Part shown: piece after piece, positions 19,029 through 28,050 of the stretch
Layout: each line of letters starts with the position of its first letter
How positions within the stretch are numbered: the first letter of the stretch is position 1
Assembly (NCBI GenBank): GCA_963780675.1
Contig: CAWACR010000003.1
Span: forward strand, 1,054,001 to 1,118,000
Origin: JAHECE01 sp963780675
GTDB lineage: Bacteria > Actinomycetota > Actinomycetes > Actinomycetales > JAHECE01
Length of the DNA: 64,000 bases
Direction of reading: 5' to 3'
The notes under the pieces: model-generated
What the model was told of the DNA's origin: nothing
The model's input: only the letters and a program-made list of their open reading frames with translations
The model's database searches: none
Program-made: the position numbers and the translations under genes

Positions 19029-19151
19029 GTGCGCTCCCTCGAACGGCGGCTGCTGGCTTCTCGGCGGTCAGGTCGCCCTACCCACGACGCTCCCGGCGCG
19101 GACCGGCGTCCTCCCCCGGTTCGGGGGAACCGCCGGTGGGACGGTGGGACG

Positions 19152-21551
19152 TCAATCTACCGCGGCTCGCGTGCGCCTCGTCCCGGCCCGGTGGATGACC
19201 TCGACGAGGGCACACGCCACGGCACCCACGCACAGGACGAGGACCGACGTCGTCCGTGCCGGGATCTCCAGCGCGAAGAACTCTCGGATGAGCGGCACGG
19301 CGAACGCAATTGCGGCGGCGCCGGCCATGGCGACGACCAGGCCGAGGCGCCAGGCGTTCAGCGGCCGGGCGAGGATCCCCAGCACCCACAGCCCGACCAG
19401 GAGGAGCACCAGGGTGGCGCCTGTCCGCGCCTGGCCCTCGTCGCCGCCCAGATGGAGGGGTGCGTAGACGGTGAGGACGGCGGCACCGGCCACCGCACCC
19501 GCCGGGACAGCGAACCAGAGGACCCGAGGCAGGAACCCCGGGACGTACCGCCGCGGGTTGGGCGCGAGTGCCAGCACAAAGGCCGGGATGCCGATGGTGA
19601 GCGCACCCACGAGCGTCAGGTGTCGCGGCAGGAACGGGTAGGGCCACGCGAGGACGACGACGGCGACCGCCAGCAGGGCGGCGTAGGTCGTCTTCGTGAG
19701 GAAGAGGTTGGAGACACGCTCCATGTTCGCGATGACCCGTCGCCCCTGCGCGACGACGCCGGGCAGCGAGGAGAACCGGTTGTCGAGGAGGACGAGGCGC
19801 GCGACGGCTTTCGTCGCGCCGGCGGCATTCCCCATCGCGATGCCGAGGTCGGCGTCCTTGAGCGCGAGCGCGTCGTTCACGCCGTCACCGGTCATCGCCA
19901 CCGTGTGCCCGTCCCGCTGCAAGGCCTTGACGATCGCTCGCTTCTGTTCGGGCGTCACGCGCCCGAACACGGATCCCTCGCGGAGCGCGGCCGCGAGCGT
20001 GGTGAGGGACTCCTCCTCGTCCGCTGCGGACGGGAGCTCCCGGGCATCGATCCCGCGGACCTCGGCGTCGCCGTCCAGGCCGACGACGCGTGCGATGGCC
20101 GCCACCGTGCGCGCGTTGTCCCCCGAGATCACCTTGACCTTCACACCCTGCGCCCGGAAGTAGCGCAGGGTCTGCGCCGCATCGGGACGAACGCGCTCGC
20201 GCAGGACCGCGAGCGCCGCCGGGGCGAGGTCGTCCGGCAGCGGGCGGGCCGGATCCGGCAGGCCGGCCGGCGCGACGGCGAGGACCACCACACGCAGTCC
20301 TGCGTCGGCGTGGGCGTCGACCCGCGCCAGGGCCTCGCGTGCCGAGGGGTCCGACCGGCCCCTCAGCAGCACCTCCGGCGCACCGAGCACCCAGCACGCG
20401 TCCTGCGTCTCGACGGCGCTCCACTTGCGGGTCGAGGAGAACGGGACGATCCCGCGGACCGGCGCCGGTGCGATTCCCTCGACACCGAGCCTCAGCGCGG
20501 CGACCGTGGCGTTCGCCTGCTCGTCGGCCGCGAAGGCCGCCAGGGCGGGGCGCAGCCCCGGGGAGCCCTCCAGGACGTCGATGGCCTCGAGGACGATCGT
20601 CCCGTCCGTCAGGGTTCCGGTCTTGTCCAGGCACAGGACGTCGACGCGCGCGAGGATCTCGACCGCGGGAAGCTCCTGGACGAGCACCTGGCTCCGGGCG
20701 AGCAGCGCGGCCGCCAGGGCGAAGTTGATCGAGGTCAGCAGGACCAGGCCCTCGGGGATCATGCCGACGACTCCCGCGACGGCGAAGACGACCGCCCGTC
20801 GCCAGGACCCGTCGGCGATCGCCTGCTGGAGACCGCCCTGGCTGTGCATCTGGCTCCAGAAGAGCAGCAGCGTGACCGGGACAATGATCCAGGAGACCGC
20901 CACCAGCACCCGGTTGATGCCGGTCCGCAGCTCCGACGTCACGAGCGAGTAGCGACGGGCCGCGGCGGTGAGCCGGTTCGCGTAGCCGTCCGCCCCCACC
21001 CGGACGACGCGGACCACGCCGGTTCCGGCGACCACTGCAGACCCGGACAGCACCTCGTCCCCGGACGTCTTGGTGACCTCCTCCGACTCGCCCGTGAGGA
21101 GGGACTCGTCGACCTCGAGACCCACGCCGTCGAGCACGACGGCGTCCGCAGGCACCTGATCGCCCGTGGTGAGGAGGAGCACGTCGTCCTCGACGATCGT
21201 CTCGAGCGGGATCGACACCCGGCCCCCGTCCCGGAGGGCGGTGGCCCCCGTCGCGTGGAGGATCGCCAGGCGGTCGAGCGTCCGCTTCGCCCGGTACTCG
21301 CCGAAGATCCCGATCGCCGTGTTGGTGATGAGGACGAGCCCGAAGACGGCGTCCTGCCAGTCCCCGGACACCAGGATCAGGACCATCGCGATGCTGAGGA
21401 TCAGGTTGAACAGCGTGAAGACGTTGCCGCGGACGATGCTGCCCAGGCTGCGTGATGCGGCGTCCGAGACGGCGTTGACCCGCCCGTCGGCCACGCGGAG
21501 TGCCACCTCGGCCGTCGTCAGGCCGGTGTGAGCGGACTCCGGTGTGCTCAC
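19152..21551 (-). CDS. Cation-translocating P-type ATPase, CtpE-like
   Basis: A 799-residue P-type ATPase. Visible: actuator loop LEVDESLLTGESEEVTK (about residue 146-162), the membrane motif GMIPEGLVLLTS at about 263-273, the phosphorylated aspartate in CLDKTGTLTDG (about residue 309), the VISGDNARTVAAIARVVGLDG block, and the hinge MTGDGVNDALALKDADLGIAMGN. About ten membrane spans are distributed two, two and six. The PEGL in the fourth span replaces the calcium-pump PEGLP and is typical of the actinobacterial CtpE group; CtpE of mycobacteria has been linked to calcium uptake. The ion is therefore a guess. The GTG at 21551 overlaps the stop of the RNA methyltransferase gene upstream. Confidence 0.88.
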   Translation of the reverse strand: MSTPESAHTGLTTAEVALRVADGRVNAVSDAASRSLGSIVRGNVFTLFNLILSIAMVLILVSGDWQDAVFGLVLITNTAIGIFGEYRAKRTLDRLAILHATGATALRDGGRVSIPLETIVEDDVLLLTTGDQVPADAVVLDGVGLEVDESLLTGESEEVTKTSGDEVLSGSAVVAGTGVVRVVRVGADGYANRLTAAARRYSLVTSELRTGINRVLVAVSWIIVPVTLLLFWSQMHSQGGLQQAIADGSWRRAVVFAVAGVVGMIPEGLVLLTSINFALAAALLARSQVLVQELPAVEILARVDVLCLDKTGTLTDGTIVLEAIDVLEGSPGLRPALAAFAADEQANATVAALRLGVEGIAPAPVRGIVPFSSTRKWSAVETQDACWVLGAPEVLLRGRSDPSAREALARVDAHADAGLRVVVLAVAPAGLPDPARPLPDDLAPAALAVLRERVRPDAAQTLRYFRAQGVKVKVISGDNARTVAAIARVVGLDGDAEVRGIDARELPSAADEEESLTTLAAALREGSVFGRVTPEQKRAIVKALQRDGHTVAMTGDGVNDALALKDADLGIAMGNAAGATKAVARLVLLDNRFSSLPGVVAQGRRVIANMERVSNLFLTKTTYAALLAVAVVVLAWPYPFLPRHLTLVGALTIGIPAFVLALAPNPRRYVPGFLPRVLWFAVPAGAVAGAAVLTVYAPLHLGGDEGQARTGATLVLLLVGLWVLGILARPLNAWRLGLVVAMAGAAAIAFAVPLIREFFALEIPARTTSVLVLCVGAVACALVEVIHRAGTRRTRAAVD

Positions 21552-22828
21552 GCCCGCTCCAGGACCGCGATGCACTCCACGTGGTGCGTGTGCGGGAAGA
21601 GGTCGATCGCGCGCAGGCTCGTGAGCGCGTACCCGTGCACGCTCGCGACCCGCAGGTCGCGGGCCAGGGCCGCCGGGTCGCAGGCCACGTACACGATCCG
21701 CTCGGGAGACCGGTCGGCGATCGCCGCGGTGACCTCGGCTCCCGCGCCGACCCGCGGCGGGTCCAGGACGACGACGCCCCCGGCCCCGCCCCCGACCGCC
21801 GCAGCGAGCGCCTCGGCGACGTCGCCGGCGTGCACCGTGACCTGCGCCAGGGCGTGCACGTTGCGCCGGGCGTCACGGACCCCTCGCGGGTCACCCTCGA
21901 CCGCCTCGACCTGGCCGTGCGGACCGACCGCGTGCGCGAGCGGGACCGCGAACAGCCCGGCGCCCGAGTAGAGGTCGAGGACGTGGCGCCCCGTGAGGGG
22001 GCCTGCGGCCTCGAGCACGGCCTCCGCGAGCAGGGGCGCCGCCTGGTCGTGCACCTGCCAGAAGCCGGCCCCCGAGACCTTGTAGGTGTACTCGCGCCCC
22101 GCGACGCGCACGCGCTCGCGGACCGCACGCCGGTCCCCCTTGAGCGGCTCGCCGTCGACGAGGACCAGCGTGCGGTCTCCGCCGACCGGGGCGACCGCCT
22201 CGATCCGGGAGCCCGCCGGCCACCGACGCCCGAAGAGGTCGAGATCCACGATCCCCGGCGCCGCGAGCGGCATCTCGTGGAGCGCGACGACGTCACGGGA
22301 CCGGTAGCGGTGCATCCCGGCGCGGCCTCGCGCGTCGACCGTCAGCGCGATGCGCGTCCGGTAGCCGAGGCCACCCCGGGCGTCGTCGCCGGGCGCCGCC
22401 TCGACCTCGACGTCCCACGCGATGCCGCCGATCCGTCGGAGCACCTCGGCCACGATGGCGGCTTTCCACCTCCGCTGCGCCGGCAGGGCGACGTGCGCGA
22501 GCTCTCCTCCGCCGACGCCCCCGGGACCGGCGGCGTGCCACACCGACGGGACGCGGTCCGGCGACGCCTTGAGCACGTCGACCGCATCCGCCCGCCAGAA
22601 ACGCCGCGACCCGCCGGCCTCGGTCAGGCGGGCGCGGACGACCTCGCCGGGCAGGGTGTGGCGGACGAAGACGACGCGCCCGCCGAACCGGGCGACGCAG
22701 TGGCCGCCGTGCGCCGGGGCCGTGATCTCGAGCTCGACGACGTCTCCCACGGAGGCGTCCGAGGGTTCCCGTGCGGCCGGCGCGGCGGTGATGGGGGCGT
22801 CCTGGTCCCCCTCGGGCTCAGTCCCCAC
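21548..22828 (-). CDS. TrmA/RumA-family class I SAM-dependent RNA methyltransferase
   Basis: A 426-residue RNA (uracil-5) methyltransferase-type protein. An N-terminal TRAM domain (ELEITAPAHGGHCVARFGGRVVFV...LPGEVVRARL, roughly residues 30-85) is followed by an insert domain, then the SAM-binding Rossmann domain: HVLDLYSGAGLFAVPLA, VEAVEGDPRGVRDARRN, VVVLDPPRVGAG, and the catalytic-cysteine loop YVACDPAALARDL. The cysteine set of an iron-sulfur cluster found in RlmD is not evident. The target (rRNA or tRNA uridine) cannot be told. The GTG start overlaps the upstream permease gene by 11 bases and its stop overlaps the P-type ATPase start by four, so three genes form one operon. Confidence 0.9.
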   Translation of the reverse strand: MGTEPEGDQDAPITAAPAAREPSDASVGDVVELEITAPAHGGHCVARFGGRVVFVRHTLPGEVVRARLTEAGGSRRFWRADAVDVLKASPDRVPSVWHAAGPGGVGGGELAHVALPAQRRWKAAIVAEVLRRIGGIAWDVEVEAAPGDDARGGLGYRTRIALTVDARGRAGMHRYRSRDVVALHEMPLAAPGIVDLDLFGRRWPAGSRIEAVAPVGGDRTLVLVDGEPLKGDRRAVRERVRVAGREYTYKVSGAGFWQVHDQAAPLLAEAVLEAAGPLTGRHVLDLYSGAGLFAVPLAHAVGPHGQVEAVEGDPRGVRDARRNVHALAQVTVHAGDVAEALAAAVGGGAGGVVVLDPPRVGAGAEVTAAIADRSPERIVYVACDPAALARDLRVASVHGYALTSLRAIDLFPHTHHVECIAVLERA

Positions 22829-24833
22829 GCCGGGCCAGGCCGAGCTGGGTCGTCTCGAGCGAACCGGAAGCCGCCTCGTCGAGCTCGGCGGTGGAGATCA
22901 GCTGCCACGGCACGGACGCCACGACCACGCCGGTGGTGAACCGCAGCCGGCTCTTCAGGCGCAGTGCGCTCTGGTTGTGCAGGGCTTGCTCCCACCAGTG
23001 CCCGACCACGTACTCGGGGACGAAGACGACCACCAGGTCGCGCGGCGACTCGCGCCTGATCGAGCGGACGTACTCGAGCACGGGGCGCGTGATCTCGCGG
23101 AACGGGGAGTCGAGAACGGTGAGCGGGACGGGGATGTTCGCCTCCTCCCACTCGTGGCGGAGCCGCTTGGCGTCCTCGTCGACAGCCACCGTCACGGCCT
23201 CGAGGACCGAGGGGCGGGTGGCCCGCGCATACGCGAGCGCCCGCATCGTCGGCTTGTGCATCTTGGACACGAGGACGATCGCGTGCACCCGCGACGGGAG
23301 CGCCCGGGCCGCCGACATGTCCGCAACCGTCAGGTCGCGAGCGACGCGGTCGTAGTGCGTGCGGATGCCACGCATCGTCACGAAGAGGATGGCCATCAGC
23401 ACGATCGCGATCCACGCACCCCGCGCGAACTTCGTCGCGAGCACGACGGCGAGAACCACGGCGGTCATGACGAAGCCGAACGAGTTCACCGCGCGGGAGC
23501 GGATCATGTGGGCGCGCGCCGCGGGGTCCGACTCCCGCTGCAGGTGGCGGGTCCAGTGGCGCATCATCCCGAGCTGGCTCATGGTGAACGAGACGAAGAC
23601 GCCGACGATGTAGAGCTGGATGAGGCGGGTGACCTGGGCCTCGAACCCGATGATCAGGACGATCGCGCCACCGGCCAGGATGATGATCCCGTTCGAGAAG
23701 GCGAGCCTGTCCCCCCGGGTGTGCAGCTGGCGCGGCAGGAACCCGTCCCGGGCGAGGATCGATCCGAGGACCGGGAACCCGTTGAACGCCGTGTTGGCCG
23801 CCAGGACGAGGATGAGCCCCGTCGCCGCGGTCACCACGAAGAAGAGGATGGGCACGTTCCTGAAGATCGTCTCCGCCAGCTGGCCGATCGACGGGTCCTG
23901 CAGGTAGCCCTCGGGCACGGGTTCGCCGTTGGCCTGGATGAGCTGTTCGTGCGGGTTCTCGACGTAGTGGATCCCGGTGCGCTGCGCGAGGATGAGGATG
24001 CTCATGATCATCGCGACGGCGATGGTCCCGAGGAGGAGCAGCGTGGTGGCCGCGTTCTTGGACTTCGGCTTCCTGAACGCCGGCACCCCGTTGGAGATCG
24101 CCTCCACACCGGTCAGCGCGGCGCATCCCGAGGAGAACGCCCGCATGACGAGGAAGGCGCCTGCCAGGCCGACGAGGCCGTCCTCGAAGCCCGGCTCGGC
24201 GACGAGCTGCAGGTCGGCGCTCTCCGCCGGCGCGAGGGTCCCCGTGAGGGACTGGACCGCACCGAAGAGCACCATCAGGCCCATCGACGCCATGAAGACG
24301 TAGGTCGGGATCGCGAACGCGGTCCCCGACTCGCGCACCCCACGGAGGTTCAGGACGGCGAGCAGCACCACGAGGCCGACGGCGACCTCGACCTCGTACC
24401 CGCGCACCGACGGAACGATGGTGGCGAGGTACTGCGCCCCCGACGAGATCGACACGGCAACAGTGAGGACGTAGTCGACGAGGAGCGCGCTCGCCACGGT
24501 GAGCCCTGCGGTCGGACCGAAGTTGACCGTGGCCACCTCGTAGTCGCCACCGCCCGACGGGTAGGCGTGCACCGTCTGCCGGTAGGACGCCACCACGGTC
24601 AGCAGGACGACGGCGACGGCCAGGCCCACCCACGGGGACAGCGCGTAGGCCGTCAGCCCGGCGATCGAGAGCGTCAGGAGGATCTCGTCGGGCGCGTACG
24701 CGACCGACGACAGCGCGTCGGATGCGAAGACCGGCAGCGCGATCCGCTTGGAGAGCAGGGTGTGGCTCATCCGCTCCGAACGGACGGGAGCACCCAGGAG
24801 GACGCGTTTGACCGCGTCGGCGATGTCCGGCAC
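22818..24833 (-). CDS. APC-superfamily permease with cytosolic C-terminal domain, probable potassium uptake
   Basis: A 671-residue membrane protein of the APC superfamily. It starts PDIADAVKRVLLGAPVRSERM, then RIALPVFASDALSSVAYAPDEIL (span 1 with the unwound region), SYRQTVHAYPSGGGDYEVA, about twelve spans, and after residue 460 a cytosolic region with a USP-like look (VHAIVLVSKMHKPTMRALAYAR, LVVVFVPEYVVGHWWEQAL). KimA, the B. subtilis potassium importer, has this architecture. Divergent to it lie two TrkA/RCK proteins, a frequent arrangement in actinobacteria. I infer potassium or amino-acid import, potassium favoured. The GTG at 24833 fits conserved N-termini; the frame remains open farther upstream without homology. 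Confidence 0.85.
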   Translation of the reverse strand: MPDIADAVKRVLLGAPVRSERMSHTLLSKRIALPVFASDALSSVAYAPDEILLTLSIAGLTAYALSPWVGLAVAVVLLTVVASYRQTVHAYPSGGGDYEVATVNFGPTAGLTVASALLVDYVLTVAVSISSGAQYLATIVPSVRGYEVEVAVGLVVLLAVLNLRGVRESGTAFAIPTYVFMASMGLMVLFGAVQSLTGTLAPAESADLQLVAEPGFEDGLVGLAGAFLVMRAFSSGCAALTGVEAISNGVPAFRKPKSKNAATTLLLLGTIAVAMIMSILILAQRTGIHYVENPHEQLIQANGEPVPEGYLQDPSIGQLAETIFRNVPILFFVVTAATGLILVLAANTAFNGFPVLGSILARDGFLPRQLHTRGDRLAFSNGIIILAGGAIVLIIGFEAQVTRLIQLYIVGVFVSFTMSQLGMMRHWTRHLQRESDPAARAHMIRSRAVNSFGFVMTAVVLAVVLATKFARGAWIAIVLMAILFVTMRGIRTHYDRVARDLTVADMSAARALPSRVHAIVLVSKMHKPTMRALAYARATRPSVLEAVTVAVDEDAKRLRHEWEEANIPVPLTVLDSPFREITRPVLEYVRSIRRESPRDLVVVFVPEYVVGHWWEQALHNQSALRLKSRLRFTTGVVVASVPWQLISTAELDEAASGSLETTQLGLARRGD

Positions 24834-24950
24834 GAGGCCCCATGCTAGGACCCCGGAGCGACCTGGACCGGTCCTCGTCTCGGCGGGGCGTTCCGTAGCC
24901 TCGGCCGGCCGCCGGCTAGGCGTTCGACACCGGGCACTGCGGTCCGCGTG

Positions 24951-24956
24951 TAGCGT
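24951..24956 (+). promoter_or_regulatory. -10-like hexamer TAGCGT, leaderless promoter of the trkA pair
   Basis: TAGCGT is followed by seven bases and the GTG at 24964. Confidence 0.5.
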
Positions 24957-24963
24957 TCCGCGC

Positions 24964-25632
24964 GTGCACTTCGTCATCATGGGGTGCGGCCGCGTGGGCG
25001 TCACGCTCGCGGAGTCGCTCGAGTCCAACGGACATTCCGTCGCCGTCATCGACTTCAACCCGGACTCGTTCCGTCGCCTCCCGCCCGAGTTCGAGGGCCA
25101 GCGCGTCACCGGGATGGGCTTCGACCGCGACTCGCTGCGGCAGGCGGGTATCGAGGACGCCTACGGCTTCGCAGCGGTGTCCAACGGCGACAACTCCAAC
25201 ATCCTGTCGGCGCGCGTCGTGCGGGAGACCTTCGGCGTCGACAACGTCGTGGCGCGCATCTACGACCCCCGCCGCGCCGAGGTCTACCAGCGGCTGGGGA
25301 TCACCACTGTCGCGACCGTCCGGTGGACGGCGGACCAGATCCTGCGCCGGATGCTCCCGCTGGGCGCGTCCAGCGAGTACCGGGACGCCTCGGGGATGGT
25401 CAGCCTCGTGGAGATGGACCTGAACTCGCGTTGGATCGGGCACTCCGTGCGCAGGATGGAGTCCGACACCGGGGCGCGGGTCGCGTACCTCAGCCGGCTC
25501 GGCGAGGGCATGCTCCCCTCCCCCGACGCCGTGCTCCAGGAGAACGACGTCGTCCACGTCATGGTCCGGACGGACGAGATCACCGCGGTTCAGCGCATCC
25601 TCGCGCAGCCGCCCGTGCGGGAGGAGGGCTGA
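24964..25632 (+). CDS. trkA: TrkA-type potassium channel/transport regulatory protein (first copy)
   Basis: A 222-residue RCK protein. RCK-N Rossmann domain: HFVIMGCGRVGVTLAESLESNGHSVAVID with the GxGxxG motif and the acidic residue ending strand 2, followed by the GxGFDRDSLRQAGI and VSNGDNSN stretches, and an RCK-C domain from about residue 140 (VEMDLNSRWIGHSVRRMES, ENDVVHVMVRTDE). Such proteins bind NAD(H), ATP or c-di-AMP and gate a membrane partner. The second copy starts two bases after this stop. This pair corresponds to the CeoB/CeoC arrangement of mycobacteria. The divergent APC permease is the likely membrane partner. Confidence 0.9.
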   Translation: MHFVIMGCGRVGVTLAESLESNGHSVAVIDFNPDSFRRLPPEFEGQRVTGMGFDRDSLRQAGIEDAYGFAAVSNGDNSNILSARVVRETFGVDNVVARIYDPRRAEVYQRLGITTVATVRWTADQILRRMLPLGASSEYRDASGMVSLVEMDLNSRWIGHSVRRMESDTGARVAYLSRLGEGMLPSPDAVLQENDVVHVMVRTDEITAVQRILAQPPVREEG

Positions 25633-25633
25633 G

Positions 25634-26326
25634 ATGCGGGTCGTCATCGCCGGCGCCGGCAGCGTCGGCCGCTCGATCGCCAGGGAGCTGCTCGGGCACG
25701 GTCACCAGGTGGCCCTCCTGGACCGGCAGCCGTCGGCCATGAAGATCGCCTCCGTCGCGGACGCCGAGTGGCACCTGGCCGACGCCTGTGAGCCCTCCGC
25801 GCTGGTGCAGGCCGGGATCGAGGAGTGCGACGTCGTCGTCGCCGCGACCGGCGACGACAAGGCCAACCTCGTGGTCTCGCTCCTGGCGAAGACCGAGTTC
25901 GCCGTGCCCCGGGTGGTCGCCCGCGTCAACAACCCGAAGAACGAGTGGATGTTCGACGAGGCCTGGGGGGTCGACGTCCTCGTCTCCACTCCGCGCATCA
26001 TGACGGCGCTCGTCGAGGAGGCCGTCTCGGTGGGCGACCTCGTCCGGATCTTCACCTTCCACCAGTCCGGCGCGTCGATGTTCGAGATGACGCTCCCGGA
26101 GGACTCCCCCGTGGTCGGCCTCCGGGTCAGTCAGGTGGTCTGGCCCGGTGACGCCGTGCTCGCGGCGATCATCCGCGGCGACCGTCCGATCCCGCCCAGC
26201 CCCGACGACACGCTCGAGGCCGGCGACGAGATCCTCCTCATCGCGTCGGCGGAGACGCCTGAGGAGCTGGACGAGCTGCAGGACCTGCTGGCTCCCGCAC
26301 GAGGATCCACGTCAGCCACAGCGTGA
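25634..26326 (+). CDS. trkA: TrkA-type potassium channel/transport regulatory protein (second copy)
   Basis: A 230-residue paralogue of the preceding gene. RCK-N: RVVIAGAGSVGRSIARELLGHGHQVALLD, then LADACEPSALVQAGIEECDVVVAATGDDKAN; RCK-C from about residue 137 (FEMTLPEDSPVVGLRVSQVVWPGDAVLAAIIRG, EAGDEILLIA). Two different RCK subunits often assemble into one gating ring. The ATG follows the first gene's stop at once, with GGAGGG in the preceding gene's last codons as ribosome binding site. Its last 89 bases overlap the convergent DUF3159 gene, an unusually long antisense overlap that could couple their expression. Confidence 0.9.
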   Translation: MRVVIAGAGSVGRSIARELLGHGHQVALLDRQPSAMKIASVADAEWHLADACEPSALVQAGIEECDVVVAATGDDKANLVVSLLAKTEFAVPRVVARVNNPKNEWMFDEAWGVDVLVSTPRIMTALVEEAVSVGDLVRIFTFHQSGASMFEMTLPEDSPVVGLRVSQVVWPGDAVLAAIIRGDRPIPPSPDDTLEAGDEILLIASAETPEELDELQDLLAPARGSTSATA

Positions 26327-26924
26327 GCGCCCAGAGCGGCACACCCATCACGAGCCGCGCGCTGCCGAGCCACGCGACCTCGGCGTTGAGGTAGAGCGGG
26401 ACCTGGACCGCGAGGCGGACCGCGAAGAGGCCGAACCAGAACCAGGTGGCGATCGTGTACCGCCGCACGTGGCCCGGATCGCTGCGCCAGCCCGTCCCGG
26501 TCTGGCGGATGAGCCCGACGACCACCCCGACGGCGGGCCAGCGCACGAGGATCGACACCAGCATGCCGACGGCGAAGAGCACGTTCGTCACGAGGCCCCA
26601 CGCGAAGTAGTCCTCCGCCTCGCCCGACCGCCACGCCCAGAGCACCCCGATGAGCACGCCGACCACGCCGCTGAACGCCTGGGTCAGGGGACTCCGGGTC
26701 GCCAGGCGGGCGATCACCGCCACGCCGGCCACAGCGAGCGAGGCCACGAGCGACGGGGTGATCTCGTGGGTCGCGACGTAGACGACCACGAACACCAGAC
26801 CGGGGGCGATCGACTCCACGAGCCCCCGCCAGCCGCCGATCGCATCGGCGACCGAGAAGTCGGCCGCGACCAGCTGGCGCACGCCCCGGGCGCCGGGCTC
26901 GGCGCCTGCCTCGGGCGTGCTCAT
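26238..26924 (-). CDS. DUF3159 family membrane protein
   Basis: A 228-residue integral membrane protein of the actinobacterial DUF3159 family, function unknown. Seen: DFSVADAIGGWRGLVESIAPGLVFVVVYV, five or six hydrophobic spans, a GTGWRSDPGHVRRYTIATWFWFGLFAVR block with conserved charged residues, and LTLWLTWILVREP near the end. The start ATG overlaps the stop of the OB-fold gene (ATGA). It is the last gene of the dut-DUF3710-OB-DUF3159 run, a conserved actinobacterial order that is usually next to trkA genes as here. Confidence 0.9.
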   Translation of the reverse strand: MSTPEAGAEPGARGVRQLVAADFSVADAIGGWRGLVESIAPGLVFVVVYVATHEITPSLVASLAVAGVAVIARLATRSPLTQAFSGVVGVLIGVLWAWRSGEAEDYFAWGLVTNVLFAVGMLVSILVRWPAVGVVVGLIRQTGTGWRSDPGHVRRYTIATWFWFGLFAVRLAVQVPLYLNAEVAWLGSARLVMGVPLWALTLWLTWILVREPAGPAARPAPQASPPTR

Positions 26925-27319
26925 CACTCGCCCCCGATCGGGGCCAGCTCGTAGCGAGGGTTGTAGATCGTGTTCCTCCGCGGTCCCGGGGAGACCATGC
27001 CGGAGGCGACGACTCGGCGACCCGGCTGGATCCCCGCGACGTCCCGGCGACCCAGCCACACCAGGTCGACGCTCCCGGAGCCGTCGTAGAGCTCCGCGAC
27101 GAGAGCCGGGACCTTGCCCTGCGGCCGGTACGTGACGGCCCGGAGCACTCCCGAGACCTGCGCCCGCGACCGGGGCCGCGTGTTCACGGCGAGGGTGCCA
27201 CCACGGCGGTGGGCGACGGCCTGCTCGTCGACCGCCTCGATCTCCGCCCGGGAGGCCACGAGTCGGCCGAAGAAACCCTTCCGCGGGGACGGGGCGCCGG
27301 GCCGCGCGGACGTCGTCAC
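26924..27319 (-). CDS. OB-fold nucleic-acid-binding protein
   Basis: A 131-residue protein with one OB fold: QVSGVLRAVTYRPQGKVPALVAELYDGSG, then VDLVWLGRRDVAGIQPGRRVVASGMVS, and a basic end region. The pattern matches the RecG-like or tRNA-anticodon OB domain found alone in actinobacteria beside DUF3710 and DUF3159. It likely binds nucleic acid; no catalytic domain is present. The GTG start at 27319 overlaps the stop of the DUF3710 gene (GTGA). Confidence 0.85.
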   Translation of the reverse strand: MTTSARPGAPSPRKGFFGRLVASRAEIEAVDEQAVAHRRGGTLAVNTRPRSRAQVSGVLRAVTYRPQGKVPALVAELYDGSGSVDLVWLGRRDVAGIQPGRRVVASGMVSPGPRRNTIYNPRYELAPIGGE

Positions 27320-28050
27320 CGGACCTCCGTGATCTCGGGTCCGCGCCGGAGGGGGTCTGGCGCCTGGTCTGTTGCCGGGGTGGCGGGAACGGGCGGCCGT
27401 CCCGGCAGGTGCAGCGTGAGGAGCTCGCGCGGCGCGCGGGCCTCCGTGCCACGGACGACGACGACGTCGGCGATGACCGACTCGAGCGCCGCGGCGGCCT
27501 CGGGGTCGACGGCGGCCCTGCCTGTCAGCACGGCCCGGAGGAACCACCGCGGGCCGTCGATGCCGATGAACCGGGCCGGCCGGTGCCCGGTGCGACCCTC
27601 CGGGGTCCGGATCGGGAGCCGGGCGAGCAGCTCCCGGCCGAACGGACCGGGGACCTCGTCGGCCGTCCCGCCCTGCCGCGTGACCGAGGTCGCGATCTCC
27701 GCCCGCAGCTCGTCCCAGATGCCCGTCGTGCGAGGCGCGGCGAACGCCTGCACCTGCAGGGCCGAGCCCTCCAGGCCGATGTTGGCCGCAACCACCCGCG
27801 ACCCGTCCTTCTCCATCTCCATCCGCAGCTGCATCCCCTGGCGACCGGGGATGCGCAGCGCGCCGAGGTCGAGCCGGGCACCGAGATCGGGCATGTCCGA
27901 GACGTCCCACGGACCACGTGCGGATTCCGGGCTCGCCCCGTCACCGGCCGCAGCCGACTCGGTCTGCCCAGGGCCAGTCTCGTCCGCGACCGCCGCGTCC
28001 ACGCCCACCGCGTCGTCGTCCTTCGCGCGCCGCCTGCCGAAGATGCTCAC
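27316..28050 (-). CDS. DUF3710 family protein
   Basis: A 244-residue protein of the DUF3710 family, restricted to actinobacteria and of unknown role. It begins with a basic patch (FGRRRAKDD) and an acidic, disordered stretch to about residue 45. Then comes the conserved GPWDVSDMPD, LDLGALRIPGRQGMQLRMEM, the AFAAPRTTGIWDELRAEIA block and GIDGPRWFLRAVLTGRAA. No membrane segment. The GTG start overlaps the dut stop by four bases. Confidence 0.92.
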   Translation of the reverse strand: MSIFGRRRAKDDDAVGVDAAVADETGPGQTESAAAGDGASPESARGPWDVSDMPDLGARLDLGALRIPGRQGMQLRMEMEKDGSRVVAANIGLEGSALQVQAFAAPRTTGIWDELRAEIATSVTRQGGTADEVPGPFGRELLARLPIRTPEGRTGHRPARFIGIDGPRWFLRAVLTGRAAVDPEAAAALESVIADVVVVRGTEARAPRELLTLHLPGRPPVPATPATDQAPDPLRRGPEITEVR

